The notes under the pieces are model-generated. The model did not search any database. It was not told where the DNA came from and worked only from the letters and a program-made list of their open reading frames with translations. Source: Xanthobacteraceae bacterium (GTDB lineage: Bacteria > Pseudomonadota > Alphaproteobacteria > Rhizobiales > Xanthobacteraceae). Taken from it: a stretch of DNA of 64,000 bases. Position 1 is the first letter of the stretch, and each line of letters begins with the position of its first letter. The DNA lies in contig JAHBZB010000003.1 in assembly GCA_019635635.1 (NCBI GenBank), positions 124,001-188,000 on the forward strand, given 5' to 3'. Made by a program: the position numbers and the translations under genes. Shown here piece by piece: positions 9,826-20,050 of this stretch.

Positions 9826-10023
9826 ATGGAAACTGGCTCAGGAGAGGGAAAAACCCGGCCTGAAGAGGTGGCAGCCTATATCGCCGCCATGACCGCAGAG
9901 ATGGGGCGGCTGGCCCGTAAGCACAACCTGCCGGCGCTGGGCTATCTGCTGGAGGTGGCCCGGGTGGAGGCGATGGAGCGCGCCGCGGAAGACGCCCCGG
10001 ACGGCAGCCAGAGAATCGCCTGA
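9826..10023 (+). CDS. Hypothetical protein, 65 residues
   Basis: A small, mainly helical and acidic protein beginning METGSGEGKTRPEEVAAYIA, with the core LARKHNLPALGYLLEVARVEA. Short proteins of this pattern (a helix ending in lpaLaylLemArlEA) recur in Rhizobiales next to dprA/topA, but no function is established. It has its own start 32 bases after a perfect inverted repeat that may control it, and it is convergent with dprA, ending four bases before the dprA stop. Confidence 0.7.
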   Translation: METGSGEGKTRPEEVAAYIAAMTAEMGRLARKHNLPALGYLLEVARVEAMERAAEDAPDGSQRIA

Positions 10024-10026
10024 GCG

Positions 10027-11142
10027 TCAGACCAGTGAAATCATCCCGCCGCCGTGACGCTCGATCCGGCCCGCGAGTTCCAGTTCGAACAAGGCGACCT
10101 GAACGTCGCCGACGCTCGCCCGCGCCTCGCGCACCAGATCGTCGAGCGCGACCGGCGTATTGCTAAGCAGGGAAGCGAGGCGTTCCCGCAATTCGTCCGC
10201 GCCCGGCGCCGGTTGGGCGGGAATCACGATCTCCGGCTCCCGCGCGACGACAGGCTGGCTCAGGCCAAGCATGGGTTTGAGATTTTCGATCACGTCCGCC
10301 GCCGAGGTGACAAGGGTCGCGCCTTGTTTGATGAGACGGTTGGTGCCGCCTGCGCGCGGGTCGGCGGGAGAGCCGGGCACGGCGAAGACCTCGCGGCCCT
10401 GTTCGCCGGCAAGCCGCGCGGTGATCAGCGAACCGGAACGCTCCGCCGCCTCGACCACGACGACACCGGCGGCCAGACCCGAGATCAGCCGGTTGCGGCG
10501 AGGGAAGTCACGGGCACGCGGCTCCCAGCGGTGGGGCATTTCGCTCACCGCCGCACCCTGTTCGAGGAGTGCCTCGAGCAGCTTTTCGTTTTCGGCCGGA
10601 TAAGGCTTGGCGTGACCGCCCGCGAGCACCGCGACCGTGCCGGAGTTCAGCGCCGCGCGATGTGCCGCGGAGTCGATGCCGCGCGCGAGGCCCGAGATCA
10701 CCGCAAAGCCGGCTTCACCGAATTGGCGCGCGAGCTGTGCCGCGTATCGTGTGCCCGCGACCGAGGCGTTGCGCGCGCCGACCATCGCAATCGCGGGACG
10801 CGAAAAGATTTCGCCATTGCCGCGGATCGCGAGCAACGGTGGCGGGTCGTCGATCTCGCGGAGCAATTTCGGATAATCCGCTTCGCCGAGCGCGGCGTAG
10901 CGCACACCGATGCGCGCGGCTTCGCTCAACTCGCGCTCGGCTTCCTCGCGGTTCGGGATGTTGATGATAGAGCGGCCGCCGCGGCGCGCGAGTTCGGGGA
11001 GCAGGCGCACGGCCGGACCCGCGCCGCCGAACTGATTGATGAGGATGCGAAACGTCCGGGGGCCGACGTTTTCGGCACGGATCAGGCGTAGCCAGTCGAT
11101 CCGTTGTTCATCAGTGAGACGGAAGGCGTCGCCGTTTCTCAT
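10027..11142 (-). CDS. dprA: DNA-processing protein DprA
   Basis: Rossmann-fold protein that loads RecA on incoming single-stranded DNA during natural transformation, present in many bacteria not known to be competent. Of 371 residues, the central domain carries [35 protein letters not shown] and PAENEKLL, the standard DprA motifs, with the nucleic-acid-binding site in the SGLARGID region. An N-terminal helical segment ([18 protein letters not shown]) and a C-terminal winged-helix segment ([35 protein letters not shown]) complete the usual architecture. It stands between topA and a divergent chemotaxis receptor gene. Confidence 0.95.
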   Translation of the reverse strand: MRNGDAFRLTDEQRIDWLRLIRAENVGPRTFRILINQFGGAGPAVRLLPELARRGGRSIINIPNREEAERELSEAARIGVRYAALGEADYPKLLREIDDPPPLLAIRGNGEIFSRPAIAMVGARNASVAGTRYAAQLARQFGEAGFAVISGLARGIDSAAHRAALNSGTVAVLAGGHAKPYPAENEKLLEALLEQGAAVSEMPHRWEPRARDFPRRNRLISGLAAGVVVVEAAERSGSLITARLAGEQGREVFAVPGSPADPRAGGTNRLIKQGATLVTSAADVIENLKPMLGLSQPVVAREPEIVIPAQPAPGADELRERLASLLSNTPVALDDLVREARASVGDVQVALFELELAGRIERHGGGMISLV

Positions 11143-11265
11143 GAAACGGAACGATCCGCGATTTCGCCGTGCAAGACAATCATGGCGTGTGGGAAAGGGG
11201 TCCGGAAGGATTTGTTAACCATAAGCCCGATACCTTTGAGGCATTGCAGCCAAAGGTTTTCCGGG

Positions 11266-12855
11266 ATGTTTCCGCGCTCGTTCCGCGCCCAGGTCGGGCA
11301 GCGAATGGCCATCTGGGCGGGGATGCTCGGATTTCTGTTTTCACTCTATGCGACGGTGGAGATCATCCAGACCGTTCGCATCTCCAACTTCTCGGAGAAA
11401 ATCGCAGCAACCGCCACGGCCCTGAAGGCGCATAACGCCTCTTACAACGCCTATTCGCAGCTCGCGCGTGGCATGGAGCCGGAAGCGTCCGGCAAGACTG
11501 TGCTTTTGGCGCTTGGCGAGATACGCGACGCGACGAAGGACGAGGGGATTGCGAAAGCGGCGGTGGACATGGCGAAAGCCGCGACCGCGCTCGTGCCGCT
11601 GGCGCTGATTCATCCGGAGCGTCCCAAAGCCTTGCAAGAGCTGGTGCATGCGCGCTCCGAAATCGAGAAGCATCTGATTGCGCGGGTCACGGAGAGTCAG
11701 GAAGCGCTGGCCGAAATGATTTCGCACGACCGCAAGAACAAGATCCTGATCGTGCTGCTTTCGATGTTCGTGCTCGGGCAAATTCTGTTTCTGGAGTACC
11801 GCTGGCTGGTGAAGCCTCTGAGCCGTATGGCGGTCGTGCTCAAGCGGGGCCGGAAGTTTTCGCAGTCGCTCGCCAACGAGGCGTTGCGGCGCGATGAGGT
11901 CGGGGCGCTCGCGCGCTCGCTCGTCAATCACTTCGCGCTCGCCAAACGCGAGGAAGAATTGTCGCGGATCGAGAAGGACAAGCTCTCCGACAGGCTATCG
12001 CGGCAGGAAAATCTCAAGCGCGAAAGTGCCGCGTTCCAGGCGCGCATCGGCGAGATCGTGCAGCGGCTCGAAGAGCACGCCGGGCAGATGGCGGTGGCAT
12101 CGAAAGACCTGCTTTCGATTTCATCCAATGCCGATGAGCGGGCGGCGGCGAGCGCTGAATCGACCCTGCGCGTCTCCGAGCATGTCGATGTCGTTGCATC
12201 CTCGATCGACGGGATTGCGGCCACGATGACGAACGTGGTCGCCGAAACCGAGCGCACGTCGCAGGTAACGGCGCTGGCGCGCGAACTCGTGCAGGCCGCG
12301 AACGAAGACGCGCATACGCTCACCGAATCCGCCCGCACCATCGAAACTGTGATCGCCCTCATTCAGGACGTCGCGAGCCAGACCAATCTGCTCGCGCTGA
12401 ACGCAACCATCGAGGCCGCGCGCGCAGGCGAGGCAGGTCGAGGCTTCGCGGTGGTCGCGAGCGAAGTGAAGCAACTGGCCACGAAGACCGCGCAGGCGAC
12501 GGAAGAAATCCGCAGCGGCCTGACCGGTATCACCGACGCTTCGACCCGGATTGCCCAGCGCGTGACGAGACTCGTCGGTTCGGTCGAGCAGGTCGACCAA
12601 GGCGCCGTCACGATTTCGGCCTCGATCCGCGAGCAGCATGCGAACTCGCAGACGATCACAACGAATACGGCGCGCACCGCGGAGAACGTCCGCGATCTCG
12701 CCGATACGTTCCGCCATGTCGCGGGGCTGATCGCCGACGCTAAACGCGCGGCTCATCTCGTGACCGAAGTTTCCGCCGAACTCGGCCAGCAGTCGCGCGA
12801 TCTGCGCGCGTCGGTCGACCGTTTCGTCGCGAGCAGCACGGAGGTTGCGGCATGA
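11266..12855 (+). CDS. Methyl-accepting chemotaxis protein
   Basis: Receptor that signals to CheA/CheW at the membrane. Starting at the ATG at 11266 gives 529 residues: a first membrane helix at about residues 15-35, a short periplasmic or extracytoplasmic part of about 130 residues, a second membrane helix ([19 protein letters not shown]), a HAMP-like linker, and the signalling coiled coil with the hairpin tip [20 protein letters not shown] and the following [14 protein letters not shown] longer frame back to 11104 would overlap dprA and lacks a good reason to be used. It overlaps the cytochrome b561 gene by four bases (ATGA), so the two are coupled, suggesting redox or energy sensing as an inference. 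Confidence 0.9.
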   Translation: MFPRSFRAQVGQRMAIWAGMLGFLFSLYATVEIIQTVRISNFSEKIAATATALKAHNASYNAYSQLARGMEPEASGKTVLLALGEIRDATKDEGIAKAAVDMAKAATALVPLALIHPERPKALQELVHARSEIEKHLIARVTESQEALAEMISHDRKNKILIVLLSMFVLGQILFLEYRWLVKPLSRMAVVLKRGRKFSQSLANEALRRDEVGALARSLVNHFALAKREEELSRIEKDKLSDRLSRQENLKRESAAFQARIGEIVQRLEEHAGQMAVASKDLLSISSNADERAAASAESTLRVSEHVDVVASSIDGIAATMTNVVAETERTSQVTALARELVQAANEDAHTLTESARTIETVIALIQDVASQTNLLALNATIEAARAGEAGRGFAVVASEVKQLATKTAQATEEIRSGLTGITDASTRIAQRVTRLVGSVEQVDQGAVTISASIREQHANSQTITTNTARTAENVRDLADTFRHVAGLIADAKRAAHLVTEVSAELGQQSRDLRASVDRFVASSTEVAA

Positions 12856-13418
12856 GCCTTGTCGCCGATACGAAGACTTCGACGAGCGCGGCACAGGAAG
12901 CGCAACCGCATTACGCGGTGCGGCCTTATCGCTTGCCCGCAAAAATCATGCACTGGACCGTTGCGTCGCTGGTTCTGTTCATGGTCGCCAGCGGGATAAC
13001 GATGAAGCAGCTCGGCAGCGGCGAACTGACCGATTTCGTTTTCACGCTGCACAAGACGGCCGGTGCGTTCATCCTGCTGCTGGTCGTCGGCCGCTTTTGC
13101 TATCGCGTGCTTTTCCCCGACCGTTCATGGAAAGCAGAGCGCTACCGGCGGCCCTATATTCACTGGCTGCTGTACGGTCTGCTGCTGGCGGTTCCGCTGC
13201 TCGGCTGGGCAGGGGTTTCCGATTTCGGCGCGCGCGACCTGTTCTTCGGGCTTTCGCTGCCCGCGATCCTGCCGCAAGGGGGAGGGTGGTCGGACTTTTT
13301 GTTCGAATCTCACGCCTATGCCGCGTTCGGGATGCTGGTCGTGGTCGCGCTGCATATCGGCATGGCGGTGCAGGACCACATGACGAGATCCCGCTGGGAC
13401 GCGCCTGAGGAAGATTAG
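12852..13418 (+). CDS. Cytochrome b561 family protein
   Basis: A 188-residue integral membrane di-haem b-type cytochrome. Four hydrophobic segments are visible, with candidate haem-ligand His residues in [28 protein letters not shown] and [12 protein letters not shown], the pattern of the YodB/CybB branch. These proteins pass electrons between quinol and periplasmic acceptors, such as superoxide in E. coli CybB. The start codon overlaps the stop of the chemotaxis receptor, and the gene is convergent with plsY, with ends overlapping by four bases. Confidence 0.9.
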   Translation: MSLVADTKTSTSAAQEAQPHYAVRPYRLPAKIMHWTVASLVLFMVASGITMKQLGSGELTDFVFTLHKTAGAFILLLVVGRFCYRVLFPDRSWKAERYRRPYIHWLLYGLLLAVPLLGWAGVSDFGARDLFFGLSLPAILPQGGGWSDFLFESHAYAAFGMLVVVALHIGMAVQDHMTRSRWDAPEED

Positions 13419-14038
13419 GCTTTCTTCTTCGAGCCGATCTTGGATTCGCTGCCGGCGAGCAGGCGATGGATGTTCTCGCTGTGCTTCCACCAGATGAAGA
13501 CCGCTACCACCAGAAACAGTGCTGCAACCGGCGGATAGCCGAGGAAGTAGAGAATGACCGGGCTCGCGGCGGTCGCGACGAGGGCTGCGAGCGAGGAATA
13601 GCGCGAGGCGAACGCTACCGCGATCCAGACGAGCGCTGCGCCGATTGCGGCCTGCCAGGCGATGCCGAGCAATACGCCAAGGAAGGTGGCAACCCCTTTA
13701 CCGCCTTTGAACCTGAGCCAGACCGGATACATGTGGCCGACGATCGCGCCGATGCCGGCAAGCACCGAGCCGAGGCCGGTGGTCAGCGGCCATTCGTGGC
13801 TGACGAAACGGGACGCGATCAGCACCGCGAGCGTGCCTTTCAGCATGTCGCAGGCGAGCGTTGCCGCTGCGAGCTTCTTGTTGCCGGTGCGCAGCACGTT
13901 GGTCGCGCCGATGTTGCCGGAGCCGATCTTCCGCACGTCGCCAAGGCCCGCGTATTTCGTGAGCAGAAGGCCGAACGGGATCGAGCCGAGCGCATAGCCG
14001 AGCAGGAAATCGACGATCAGGACGGTGGTGGCGTTCAT
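13415..14038 (-). CDS. plsY: Glycerol-3-phosphate acyltransferase PlsY
   Basis: Membrane enzyme that transfers the acyl group of acyl-phosphate to glycerol 3-phosphate, the first committed step of phospholipid synthesis in most bacteria. The 207 residues contain [29 protein letters not shown] and [16 protein letters not shown], the three PlsY catalytic motifs, within five or so membrane segments. The gene lies three bases after the dihydroorotase-like gene on the same strand and is probably part of a pyrB-pyrC-plsY transcript. Confidence 0.96.
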   Translation of the reverse strand: MNATTVLIVDFLLGYALGSIPFGLLLTKYAGLGDVRKIGSGNIGATNVLRTGNKKLAAATLACDMLKGTLAVLIASRFVSHEWPLTTGLGSVLAGIGAIVGHMYPVWLRFKGGKGVATFLGVLLGIAWQAAIGAALVWIAVAFASRYSSLAALVATAASPVILYFLGYPPVAALFLVVAVFIWWKHSENIHRLLAGSESKIGSKKKA

Positions 14039-14041
14039 CGC

Positions 14042-15349
14042 CTAAACGTATTCGTAGATGGTGCGTCCGGCAACGATGGTGCGCGTGGCGCGGCCGGTGA
14101 GTTTCGCTTCGTCGAAGGCGGTGTTGGTGCAGCGCGATTTCAATGTCTCGCGATCCAGCACCCAGGGCACATCGGGGTCGAACACGACAACGTCCGCGGG
14201 CGAGCCGGGGCGCAGCGTGCCGCCGGGAAGCTCGAGCAACTCGGCAGGGCGCGTGGACATCGCGCGGATCAGTGCCGCGAGCTCGATCGAGCCGTCATGC
14301 ACGAGGCGAAGGCCGACCGGCAGCATCGTCTCCAGACCGATCGCGCCGAAGGCCGCTTCCGCAAATGGCAGGCGCTTCACCTCGACGTCCTGCGGATCGT
14401 GGTCCGACATGATGACGTCGACCAGGCCTTCCGCGACCGCGCTTGCGAGTGCCGCGCGGTCCGTTTCGGTGCGCAGCGGCGGGCGCAGCTTCAGGAAGGT
14501 GCGATAGGAGCCGATGTCGTTCTCGTTCAGCGCGAGATGATTGATCGAGGCCGACGCGGTAACGGCGAGGCCGCGTTCCTTCGCGCGGCGCAGCACATCG
14601 AGCGAGTCCTGGCAGGTGACGGAAGCCGCGTGATAACGGCCGCCGGTCAGTTCGACGAGACGGATGTCGCGCTCGAGCATGATCGTTTCGGCGGCTTTCG
14701 GAATGCCGGAGAGGCCAAGGCGCGAGGCGAACTCGCCAGCATTCATCACGCCGGAGCCGGTGAGGTTCTGCTCTTCCGTGTGATGCACAATCAGCGCGTC
14801 GAAGTCGCGCGCGTAGGTAAGGGCGCGGCGGAAGACGTTGGCGTTCATGACGCTCTTCGCGCCTTCGGTGAAGGCGACGGCACCCGCAGCCTTCAGAAGA
14901 CCGATCTCGGTCATCTCAACGCCTTCGAGGCCCTTGGTGAGTGCCGCCATCGGATGGATGTGCACGACCGCGTTGTCGCGCGCGCGGCGCAGCACGAAAT
15001 CGACTGTTGCCGGATCGTCGATCGGCGGATCGGTTTCGGGCTGGCAGATGATGGTGGTAACGCCACCGGCTGCGGCCGCGTGGCTCGCGGTCGCCAGCGT
15101 CTCGCGATGCTCGGCACCGGGTTCGCCGATGAAGGCACGCATGTCGATCAGGCCGGGCGCGATCACCTGACCGCCGACGTCGACGATCTCGGTGCCTTCC
15201 GGTGCGCCTGACGCGCGGATGTTCTTGCCTGCTTCGCGGATCACACCATCCGCGATCAGCACATCGCCGCGCTGGTCGAGATCGCGCGACGGATCGATCA
15301 CGCGGGCATTCGCGAGCAGGAGGGGGCGATTTTCGTTGCGGGCGATCAT
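14042..15349 (-). CDS. pyrC: Dihydroorotase homologue of the pyrB-linked type, HxH motif missing
   Basis: Amidohydrolase-fold protein of 435 residues related to dihydroorotase, which closes N-carbamoyl-aspartate to dihydroorotate in pyrimidine synthesis. In catalytic enzymes the first metal site is a D-x-H-x-H-x-R motif; here the same position reads [19 protein letters not shown], so both His are absent. Later positions are partly kept: [17 protein letters not shown] and [12 protein letters not shown]. This resembles the PyrC'/PyrX-type proteins that assist aspartate carbamoyltransferase without catalysis, so I would not assume activity. The ATG at 15349 overlaps the pyrB stop (ATGA), supporting a functional PyrB partnership. 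The gene symbol is given by position and homology only. Confidence 0.85.
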   Translation of the reverse strand: MIARNENRPLLLANARVIDPSRDLDQRGDVLIADGVIREAGKNIRASGAPEGTEIVDVGGQVIAPGLIDMRAFIGEPGAEHRETLATASHAAAAGGVTTIICQPETDPPIDDPATVDFVLRRARDNAVVHIHPMAALTKGLEGVEMTEIGLLKAAGAVAFTEGAKSVMNANVFRRALTYARDFDALIVHHTEEQNLTGSGVMNAGEFASRLGLSGIPKAAETIMLERDIRLVELTGGRYHAASVTCQDSLDVLRRAKERGLAVTASASINHLALNENDIGSYRTFLKLRPPLRTETDRAALASAVAEGLVDVIMSDHDPQDVEVKRLPFAEAAFGAIGLETMLPVGLRLVHDGSIELAALIRAMSTRPAELLELPGGTLRPGSPADVVVFDPDVPWVLDRETLKSRCTNTAFDEAKLTGRATRTIVAGRTIYEYV

Positions 15350-16299
15350 GCGTTCGGCAGATTTCTGGCGAGCGCTTCGAGCACGGCCATGCGCACGGCG
15401 ACGCCCATCTCGACCTGTTCGCGAATGAGCGACTGCGCGCCGTCGGCGACCGAACTTTCGATCTCGACGCCGCGGTTCATCGGGCCGGGGTGCATGACCA
15501 GCGCGTCCGCTTTCGCAAATTTCAGCTTCGCGGGATCCAGTCCCCAATAGTGGAAGTATTCGCGCGAAGACGGGATCAGCGAACCCGCCATGCGCTCGCG
15601 CTGGAGGCGGAGCATCATCACGATGTCGGCGTCGCGCAGGCCCTCGCGCATGTCGCGATGGACTTCCACACCCATGCGTTCGATGCCGGAGGGGAGCAAC
15701 GTCGAGGGCGCGACCACGCGCACGCGCGCGCCCATCGTGTTCAGGAGAATGATGTTCGAGCGCGCGACACGCGAGTGCGCGATGTCGCCGCAGATCGCGA
15801 CCGTGAGGCCGTCGATGCGGTTCTTGTTGCGCCGGATCGTGAGCGCGTCCAAGAGCGCCTGCGTGGGGTGCTCGTGCGCGCCGTCGCCGGCGTTGATGAC
15901 CGAGCATTCCACTTTCTGCGATAGTAGTTCGACCGCGCCGGAGGCTGCATGGCGCACCACGATCATGTCGGGGTGCATGGCGTTCAGCGTCAACGCGGTG
16001 TCCAAGAGCGTCTCGCCCTTGCGGATCGACGAGGACGCGATCGACATATTCATCACGTCGGCGCCGAGGCGCTTGCCGGCGAGCTCGAACGAGCTTTGCG
16101 TGCGGGTCGAGGCCTCGAAAAAGAGGTTGATCTGGGTCCGGCCGGACAGCGTGGTGCGCTTTTTCTGGACCTGGCGGTTCAGATCGACGAATTCCTCGGC
16201 GAGATCGAGCAGGCCGGTGATGTCGGAAGCGGAAAGCCCTTCGATGCCCAGCAAATGCCGTTGCGCGAGCGCGAAAGAGGAAGGACCGCGAGTTGTCAT
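15346..16299 (-). CDS. pyrB: Aspartate carbamoyltransferase catalytic subunit
   Basis: Transfers the carbamoyl group from carbamoyl phosphate to aspartate, the committed step of pyrimidine synthesis. The carbamoyl-phosphate loop is seen as [15 protein letters not shown], with further active-site stretches [17 protein letters not shown] and [12 protein letters not shown]. From the ATG at 16299 it is 317 residues, the usual catalytic-chain length; in-frame ATGs at 16314 and 16338 are possible. No pyrI regulatory chain is nearby, as expected for the class that pairs with a dihydroorotase homologue, which here overlaps it downstream by four bases. Confidence 0.95.
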   Translation of the reverse strand: MTTRGPSSFALAQRHLLGIEGLSASDITGLLDLAEEFVDLNRQVQKKRTTLSGRTQINLFFEASTRTQSSFELAGKRLGADVMNMSIASSSIRKGETLLDTALTLNAMHPDMIVVRHAASGAVELLSQKVECSVINAGDGAHEHPTQALLDALTIRRNKNRIDGLTVAICGDIAHSRVARSNIILLNTMGARVRVVAPSTLLPSGIERMGVEVHRDMREGLRDADIVMMLRLQRERMAGSLIPSSREYFHYWGLDPAKLKFAKADALVMHPGPMNRGVEIESSVADGAQSLIREQVEMGVAVRMAVLEALARNLPNA

Positions 16300-16386
16300 T
16301 AAAGGCAAGCGCATAGACCCAACTTGCGCGCATCGCAAGCGGCGATTGCCATGTTAGATTAACGGTCCACTGCGGATATTTTCACC

Positions 16387-18036
16387 ATGACCGCTACGTC
16401 ACCATTTTCGACCCATGACGTCTTCAACCAGTCGCCGCCGCTGGGCGATGTGGACCTTTTTTCCAGCGATGCCGCGCTGACCGGCGCGGTCGAAGCATTT
16501 GGCGCCGGCAAATCCGCCGCGTCGCTCCGGGAATTCGGCACCGCCTTCGGGCGCGCGGAAATGGCCGAGCTTGCGCGGTTAGCTAACGAATACACGCCGA
16601 AATTGCGTACCCACGACCGGCAGGGGCATCGCGCGGATGTCGTCGAGTTTCATCCCGCCTATCACCGCTTCATGGAGACGAGCATCAAGGCGGGGGTGCA
16701 TTCGTCGGTCTGGGCGGCGGACGGTGCGTTCGTGCCGGGCGAACACGTCGCGCGCTCGGCGCGGCATTATCTCGCGAGCGAAGTGGAGCAGGGGCATTTG
16801 TGCCCGGTGACGATGACGCATGCCGCGACCGGCGCGCTGTTAGCCGAGCCTTCGCTCGCGAAAGAGTGGCTGCCGCGCATCCGCTCGCGAGAATACGACT
16901 CGCATTTCCTGCCCGCGGGCGAGAAGCGCGGCGCGACCTTCGGCATGGGCATGACGGAGAAGCAGGGCGGCACGGATGTGCGCCAGAACACCACGCGCGC
17001 GGAGCCGGACGGCGACGCCTATCGCCTCATCGGGCACAAATGGTTTTTCTCGGCACCCATGTGCGATGCGTTTCTCGTGCTCGCGCAGGCAAAGGGCGGG
17101 CTGACCTGCTTCCTGCTGCCGCGCTTTCGGCCCGACGGCACACCGAACGCGCTTCGCCTGATGCGGCTCAAAGACAAACTCGGCAACCGCTCCAACGCTT
17201 CGAGCGAAGTCGAGTTCGAGGGCGCCTATGCGCAGCGTTGCGGCGCGGAGGGCGAGGGCGTGAAGACCATCATCGGCATGGTGCAACTCACGCGCCTCGA
17301 CTGCGTCACCGGCTCGCTCGGCATTATGCAGGGCGCGCTGCGCTACGCCGTGCATCACACGCGCTACCGCACCGTGTTTCAGAAGAAGCTCGTGGACCAG
17401 CCCTTGATGCGGATGGTGCTCGGCGATCTCGCGCTCGAGCGGGAAGGCGCGCTTGCGCTCGCGCTTCGTCTCGCGTCGGCGTTCGATAAATCGCCAAGCG
17501 ATCCCGGCGAAGCGGCGTTCGCGCGCATCGTGACGCCGGCCGCGAAGATGTGGGTCTGCAAGACCACGCCGGGCTTCGTTTATGAAGCCATGGAATGTCT
17601 CGGCGGCAACGGCTACGTCGAGGAAGCACCGCTTGCGCGCTTCTATCGCGAGAGTCCGGTGAATGCGATCTGGGAAGGCTCGGGGAACGTGATGGCGCTG
17701 GATCTCCTGCGCGGGGCGGCGCGCGAGCCGGAGGCGTTGCAGCGCGTACTCGCAAGTCTCGAAAAATCCACGCGCGATCTGCCGCATGCGGCGCAGGCGC
17801 TCGAAACCGTGAAAGCCGGATTTCTCAGTCCCGACCGCGAAGCGCTGGCGCGGCGGACCACCGAATTGCTCGCGCTGCTCGCCGCCACAGAAGCGCTTTC
17901 AAAAAGCGCGCCTTCGGACATCGTCGAGCGATTCGCGGAGCGCAGACTCGGCGGATTGTCGTTCCGAAGCTTCGGGAACCCGATGCCGGGTCAAGGCGTT
18001 GAGACGCTGATCGACAGGACATTTGCACGGGCTTGA
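16387..18036 (+). CDS. Acyl-CoA dehydrogenase family protein, AidB-like
   Basis: Flavoprotein of 549 residues. The FAD/substrate core is recognisable in GMGMTEKQGGTDVRQNTT, GHKWFFSAPMCDAFLVLA and CLGGNGYVEEAPLARFYRE, and the long N-terminal extension plus C-terminal helical region match AidB, the E. coli DNA-alkylation-response protein that binds DNA and has weak isovaleryl-CoA dehydrogenase activity. The match to AidB is by motif spacing and by the phrase DRHREVDEVEFHPAYH-like region (here VVEFHPAYHRFM). Whether it works in alkylation resistance or leucine/acyl-CoA breakdown cannot be read from context, since neither ada genes nor leucine-catabolic genes are adjacent. Confidence 0.87.
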   Translation: MTATSPFSTHDVFNQSPPLGDVDLFSSDAALTGAVEAFGAGKSAASLREFGTAFGRAEMAELARLANEYTPKLRTHDRQGHRADVVEFHPAYHRFMETSIKAGVHSSVWAADGAFVPGEHVARSARHYLASEVEQGHLCPVTMTHAATGALLAEPSLAKEWLPRIRSREYDSHFLPAGEKRGATFGMGMTEKQGGTDVRQNTTRAEPDGDAYRLIGHKWFFSAPMCDAFLVLAQAKGGLTCFLLPRFRPDGTPNALRLMRLKDKLGNRSNASSEVEFEGAYAQRCGAEGEGVKTIIGMVQLTRLDCVTGSLGIMQGALRYAVHHTRYRTVFQKKLVDQPLMRMVLGDLALEREGALALALRLASAFDKSPSDPGEAAFARIVTPAAKMWVCKTTPGFVYEAMECLGGNGYVEEAPLARFYRESPVNAIWEGSGNVMALDLLRGAAREPEALQRVLASLEKSTRDLPHAAQALETVKAGFLSPDREALARRTTELLALLAATEALSKSAPSDIVERFAERRLGGLSFRSFGNPMPGQGVETLIDRTFARA

Positions 18037-18127
18037 AAAGGCCCTTCGTCTATCCATCTGAAAGTTGCTCGTTTTCGCAGCTGCGATCGGCTGGCGGAAC
18101 GGCGACATTTTAATGAGGTCCCGAACC

Positions 18128-18535
18128 ATGAAAACCATCATCCGTACCGCTCTGGCTGCCGGTGCTGTTGCGCTCGTTGCCGGTGCTTCGTCCATGCCCG
18201 CGAATGCCGCCCCGCTCGGGCACAACGTCGTGAGCCTGAAGAACTCCGCGTCGCAGACCGCAACAAATGTGCAGTGGCGCCGCCATCATCATGGCCGCAA
18301 CCTCGCCATCGGTCTTGGCGCCTTCGGCGCGGGCGTGATCGCCGGCTCCGTGATCGCCAATAATCAGGGCTACTATTACAACGAGCCCTATGGTTACGGG
18401 CCGACCTACGGCTACGCGGCAGAGCCGTATGGTTACGAGCAGCCTTACGGCTATTCGCAGCCTTATGGATATACCTACTCGTCGAACGGCAACCAGCCTT
18501 CGGGCTACGAGAACCCGGCCGACATCGCGCAATAA
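18128..18535 (+). CDS. Secreted Tyr/Gly-rich protein, paralogue of the 18710 gene
   Basis: About 135 residues from the ATG at 18128: a signal peptide (MKTIIRTALAAGAVALVAGA to the cleavage region PANAAP), then NVQWRRHHHGRNLA, a glycine/alanine-rich hydrophobic stretch (AIGLGAFGAGVIAGSVIA), and a tail of repeated short units such as EPYGYGP, EPYGYEQ and QPYGYSQ. Proteins of this pattern are common in Bradyrhizobium relatives and are often called BA14K-like or simply hypothetical surface proteins; function is unknown. The neighbour at 18710 shares the VQWRR-H-H-GR block and a similar glycine/alanine segment, so the two are probably an old tandem duplication. Confidence 0.75.
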   Translation: MKTIIRTALAAGAVALVAGASSMPANAAPLGHNVVSLKNSASQTATNVQWRRHHHGRNLAIGLGAFGAGVIAGSVIANNQGYYYNEPYGYGPTYGYAAEPYGYEQPYGYSQPYGYTYSSNGNQPSGYENPADIAQ

Positions 18536-18547
18536 CACGATCGTGAT

Positions 18548-18573
18548 CCGGCGGCCTTTAATCGGGCCGCCGG
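18548..18573. terminator. GC-rich hairpin after the 18128 gene
   Basis: CCGGCGGCC and GGCCGCCGG pair as nine base pairs around an eight-base loop, 13 bases after the stop codon. No T-tract follows, so termination is only possible, not shown. Confidence 0.4.
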
Positions 18574-18709
18574 TTCGCGCTACAGGAAGACGCGGAGACG
18601 ATCCCGCCACATGGCCGCCGTAGTCTATTCAGGCTTGGTTCATGCCTAGGGCGCGAAATTCCCAACCCAAGCGCGCACGGTTCGCGCGTCATTAGCGAGG
18701 CTATCGACC

Positions 18710-19045
18710 ATGAAGAAGTTCAAGTTCTACCAGTTCGTGCTGGCGCTCGTTGCCGCCGTGCTCATCTCGGCCGGCGCGGCCCAGATCAACACCGCATCCG
18801 CCGCTCCGGTAGCGTCGGCGCACAACTTCCAGGGCGTTGTTGGTGAACAGGCCACCGACGTTCAGTGGCGCCGCCGTCATCATCGCGGCCGCTACGTCGG
18901 CCCGGCGATTGCGCTCGGCATCTTTGGTGCCGCCGCGGCTGCCGCTGCCGCGCAGAACCAGCAGTACTACTACTCGCAGCCCCGCCAGAAGTGCTGGGTG
19001 CAGACCGGCCCGTATCAGGGTCAGGGCTACTGGTCCTGGTGCTAA
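18710..19045 (+). CDS. Secreted small protein with VQWRR motif, paralogue of the 18128 gene
   Basis: A 111-residue protein with a signal peptide (MKKFKFYQFVLALVAAVLIS, cleavage region ASAAP), a DVQWRRRHHRGRYVG block, an alanine-rich hydrophobic segment (IALGIFGAAAAAAAAQ) and a Tyr/Gln-rich C-terminus ending PYQGQGYWSWC. The BA14K-like arrangement of basic motif plus hydrophobic stretch is shared with the preceding gene at 18128. It has its own short upstream region and a good terminator downstream. The function is unknown; a cell-envelope location is inferred from the signal peptide. Confidence 0.75.
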   Translation: MKKFKFYQFVLALVAAVLISAGAAQINTASAAPVASAHNFQGVVGEQATDVQWRRRHHRGRYVGPAIALGIFGAAAAAAAAQNQQYYYSQPRQKCWVQTGPYQGQGYWSWC

Positions 19046-19068
19046 TTCGACCGGTATCGGTTTTACGG

Positions 19069-19100
19069 AAACGGCGGGCGAGAGCCCGCCGTTTTCTTTT
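19069..19100 (+). terminator. Rho-independent terminator after the 18710 gene
   Basis: AACGGCGGGC, loop GAGA, GCCCGCCGTT followed by TTCTTTT. It lies 24 bases after the stop and before the convergent transporter gene. Confidence 0.85.
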
Positions 19101-19111
19101 GCGGCTCGGCG

Positions 19112-20050
19112 CTACGGCGCGAGCAATGCTGTGATCGCAAGCGCGAGCGGGATCGAACCGAGCGCCACAAAAATCTGGATCGTGAGAATGCGCGCGAGCA
19201 GCGGCGCGTCGCCGCCCATTTGCCGTGCGAGCATGTAGCCGTTCGGTGCCGACGGGACCGAGGAGGCGATTGCGACGATCGCGAGCGCGGCTCCGCTCAC
19301 TCCGGAAAAATACGCGGTGCCGATGGCGACGGTCGGCAGCAGCAGCATTTTTACCAGCGTCGAAACGATGACCGCGGCATCGACACGGTGAACGGTTTTC
19401 AGGTTGAGACCCGCGCCGACGATCATCAGGCCCAGCGGCAGCGAAGCCTGGCCGAGGATATTCATGAAGCCGGTGAAAACTTTCGGCAACGGCACGCCGG
19501 CGGCGTTCGCCGCGATGCCGAGGCCGCAGGACCAGATGAACGGATTGCGGACGAGGTGAACCAGAACCTCTTTGATTCTGGCGGGTGAATTCGGCGCGTA
19601 GCGCGCGAGCACGACGACGCTCAGCACATTGATCAGCGGGATCATGCTGGCGAGCGCGACCGCCGCGATTGCAAGCCCGACCTCGCCAAGCAAGGACGAA
19701 GCTACGCCGACCGCGATATACGTGTTCCAGCGCACGCCGCCCTGAAATACCGAAGTGAAGGACGGTCCCGACCAGCCGAAGGCGCGCTGCATCGGCACGC
19801 GCAGCACGAGCAACACGATCGACGAGGTCAGAATCGCGACGACGAGCGCGGTGAAAACGCCCCAGATCGGAACTTTGGATAGGTCGGCGGTCGCGGTCGC
19901 GAGAAACAACAGCGCGGGAAACAGCACATAATAAGTGAGATCCTCGAGCGAATCCCACGCGTTCTCGCTTCGGAGCAGCGTGCGCTTCAGGAAGACGCCG
20001 AGCGCAACCAGAAGAAACACCGGAACAAGTGCATTCAATACCGCGATCAT
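19112..20050 (-). CDS. AEC family transporter
   Basis: Membrane protein of 312 residues with about ten hydrophobic segments in two halves, matching the auxin-efflux-carrier/bile-acid-type family. The N-terminal [14 protein letters not shown], the [14 protein letters not shown] segment in the middle and [16 protein letters not shown] near the end are typical of this family, whose bacterial members move dicarboxylates or similar organic acids, though substrates are mostly unknown. Its start overlaps the ruvX stop by four bases (ATGA), so it is translated after ruvX. Confidence 0.88.
   Translation of the reverse strand: MIAVLNALVPVFLLVALGVFLKRTLLRSENAWDSLEDLTYYVLFPALLFLATATADLSKVPIWGVFTALVVAILTSSIVLLVLRVPMQRAFGWSGPSFTSVFQGGVRWNTYIAVGVASSLLGEVGLAIAAVALASMIPLINVLSVVVLARYAPNSPARIKEVLVHLVRNPFIWSCGLGIAANAAGVPLPKVFTGFMNILGQASLPLGLMIVGAGLNLKTVHRVDAAVIVSTLVKMLLLPTVAIGTAYFSGVSGAALAIVAIASSVPSAPNGYMLARQMGGDAPLLARILTIQIFVALGSIPLALAITALLAP

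Noticed and set aside
14042-16333. A single 763-codon open frame covering pyrC-like and most of pyrB on the minus strand
   Set aside because: Its first half is the wrong frame of pyrB; the real genes are pyrB (ending 15346) and the dihydroorotase homologue starting at 15349, with the usual four-base overlap.
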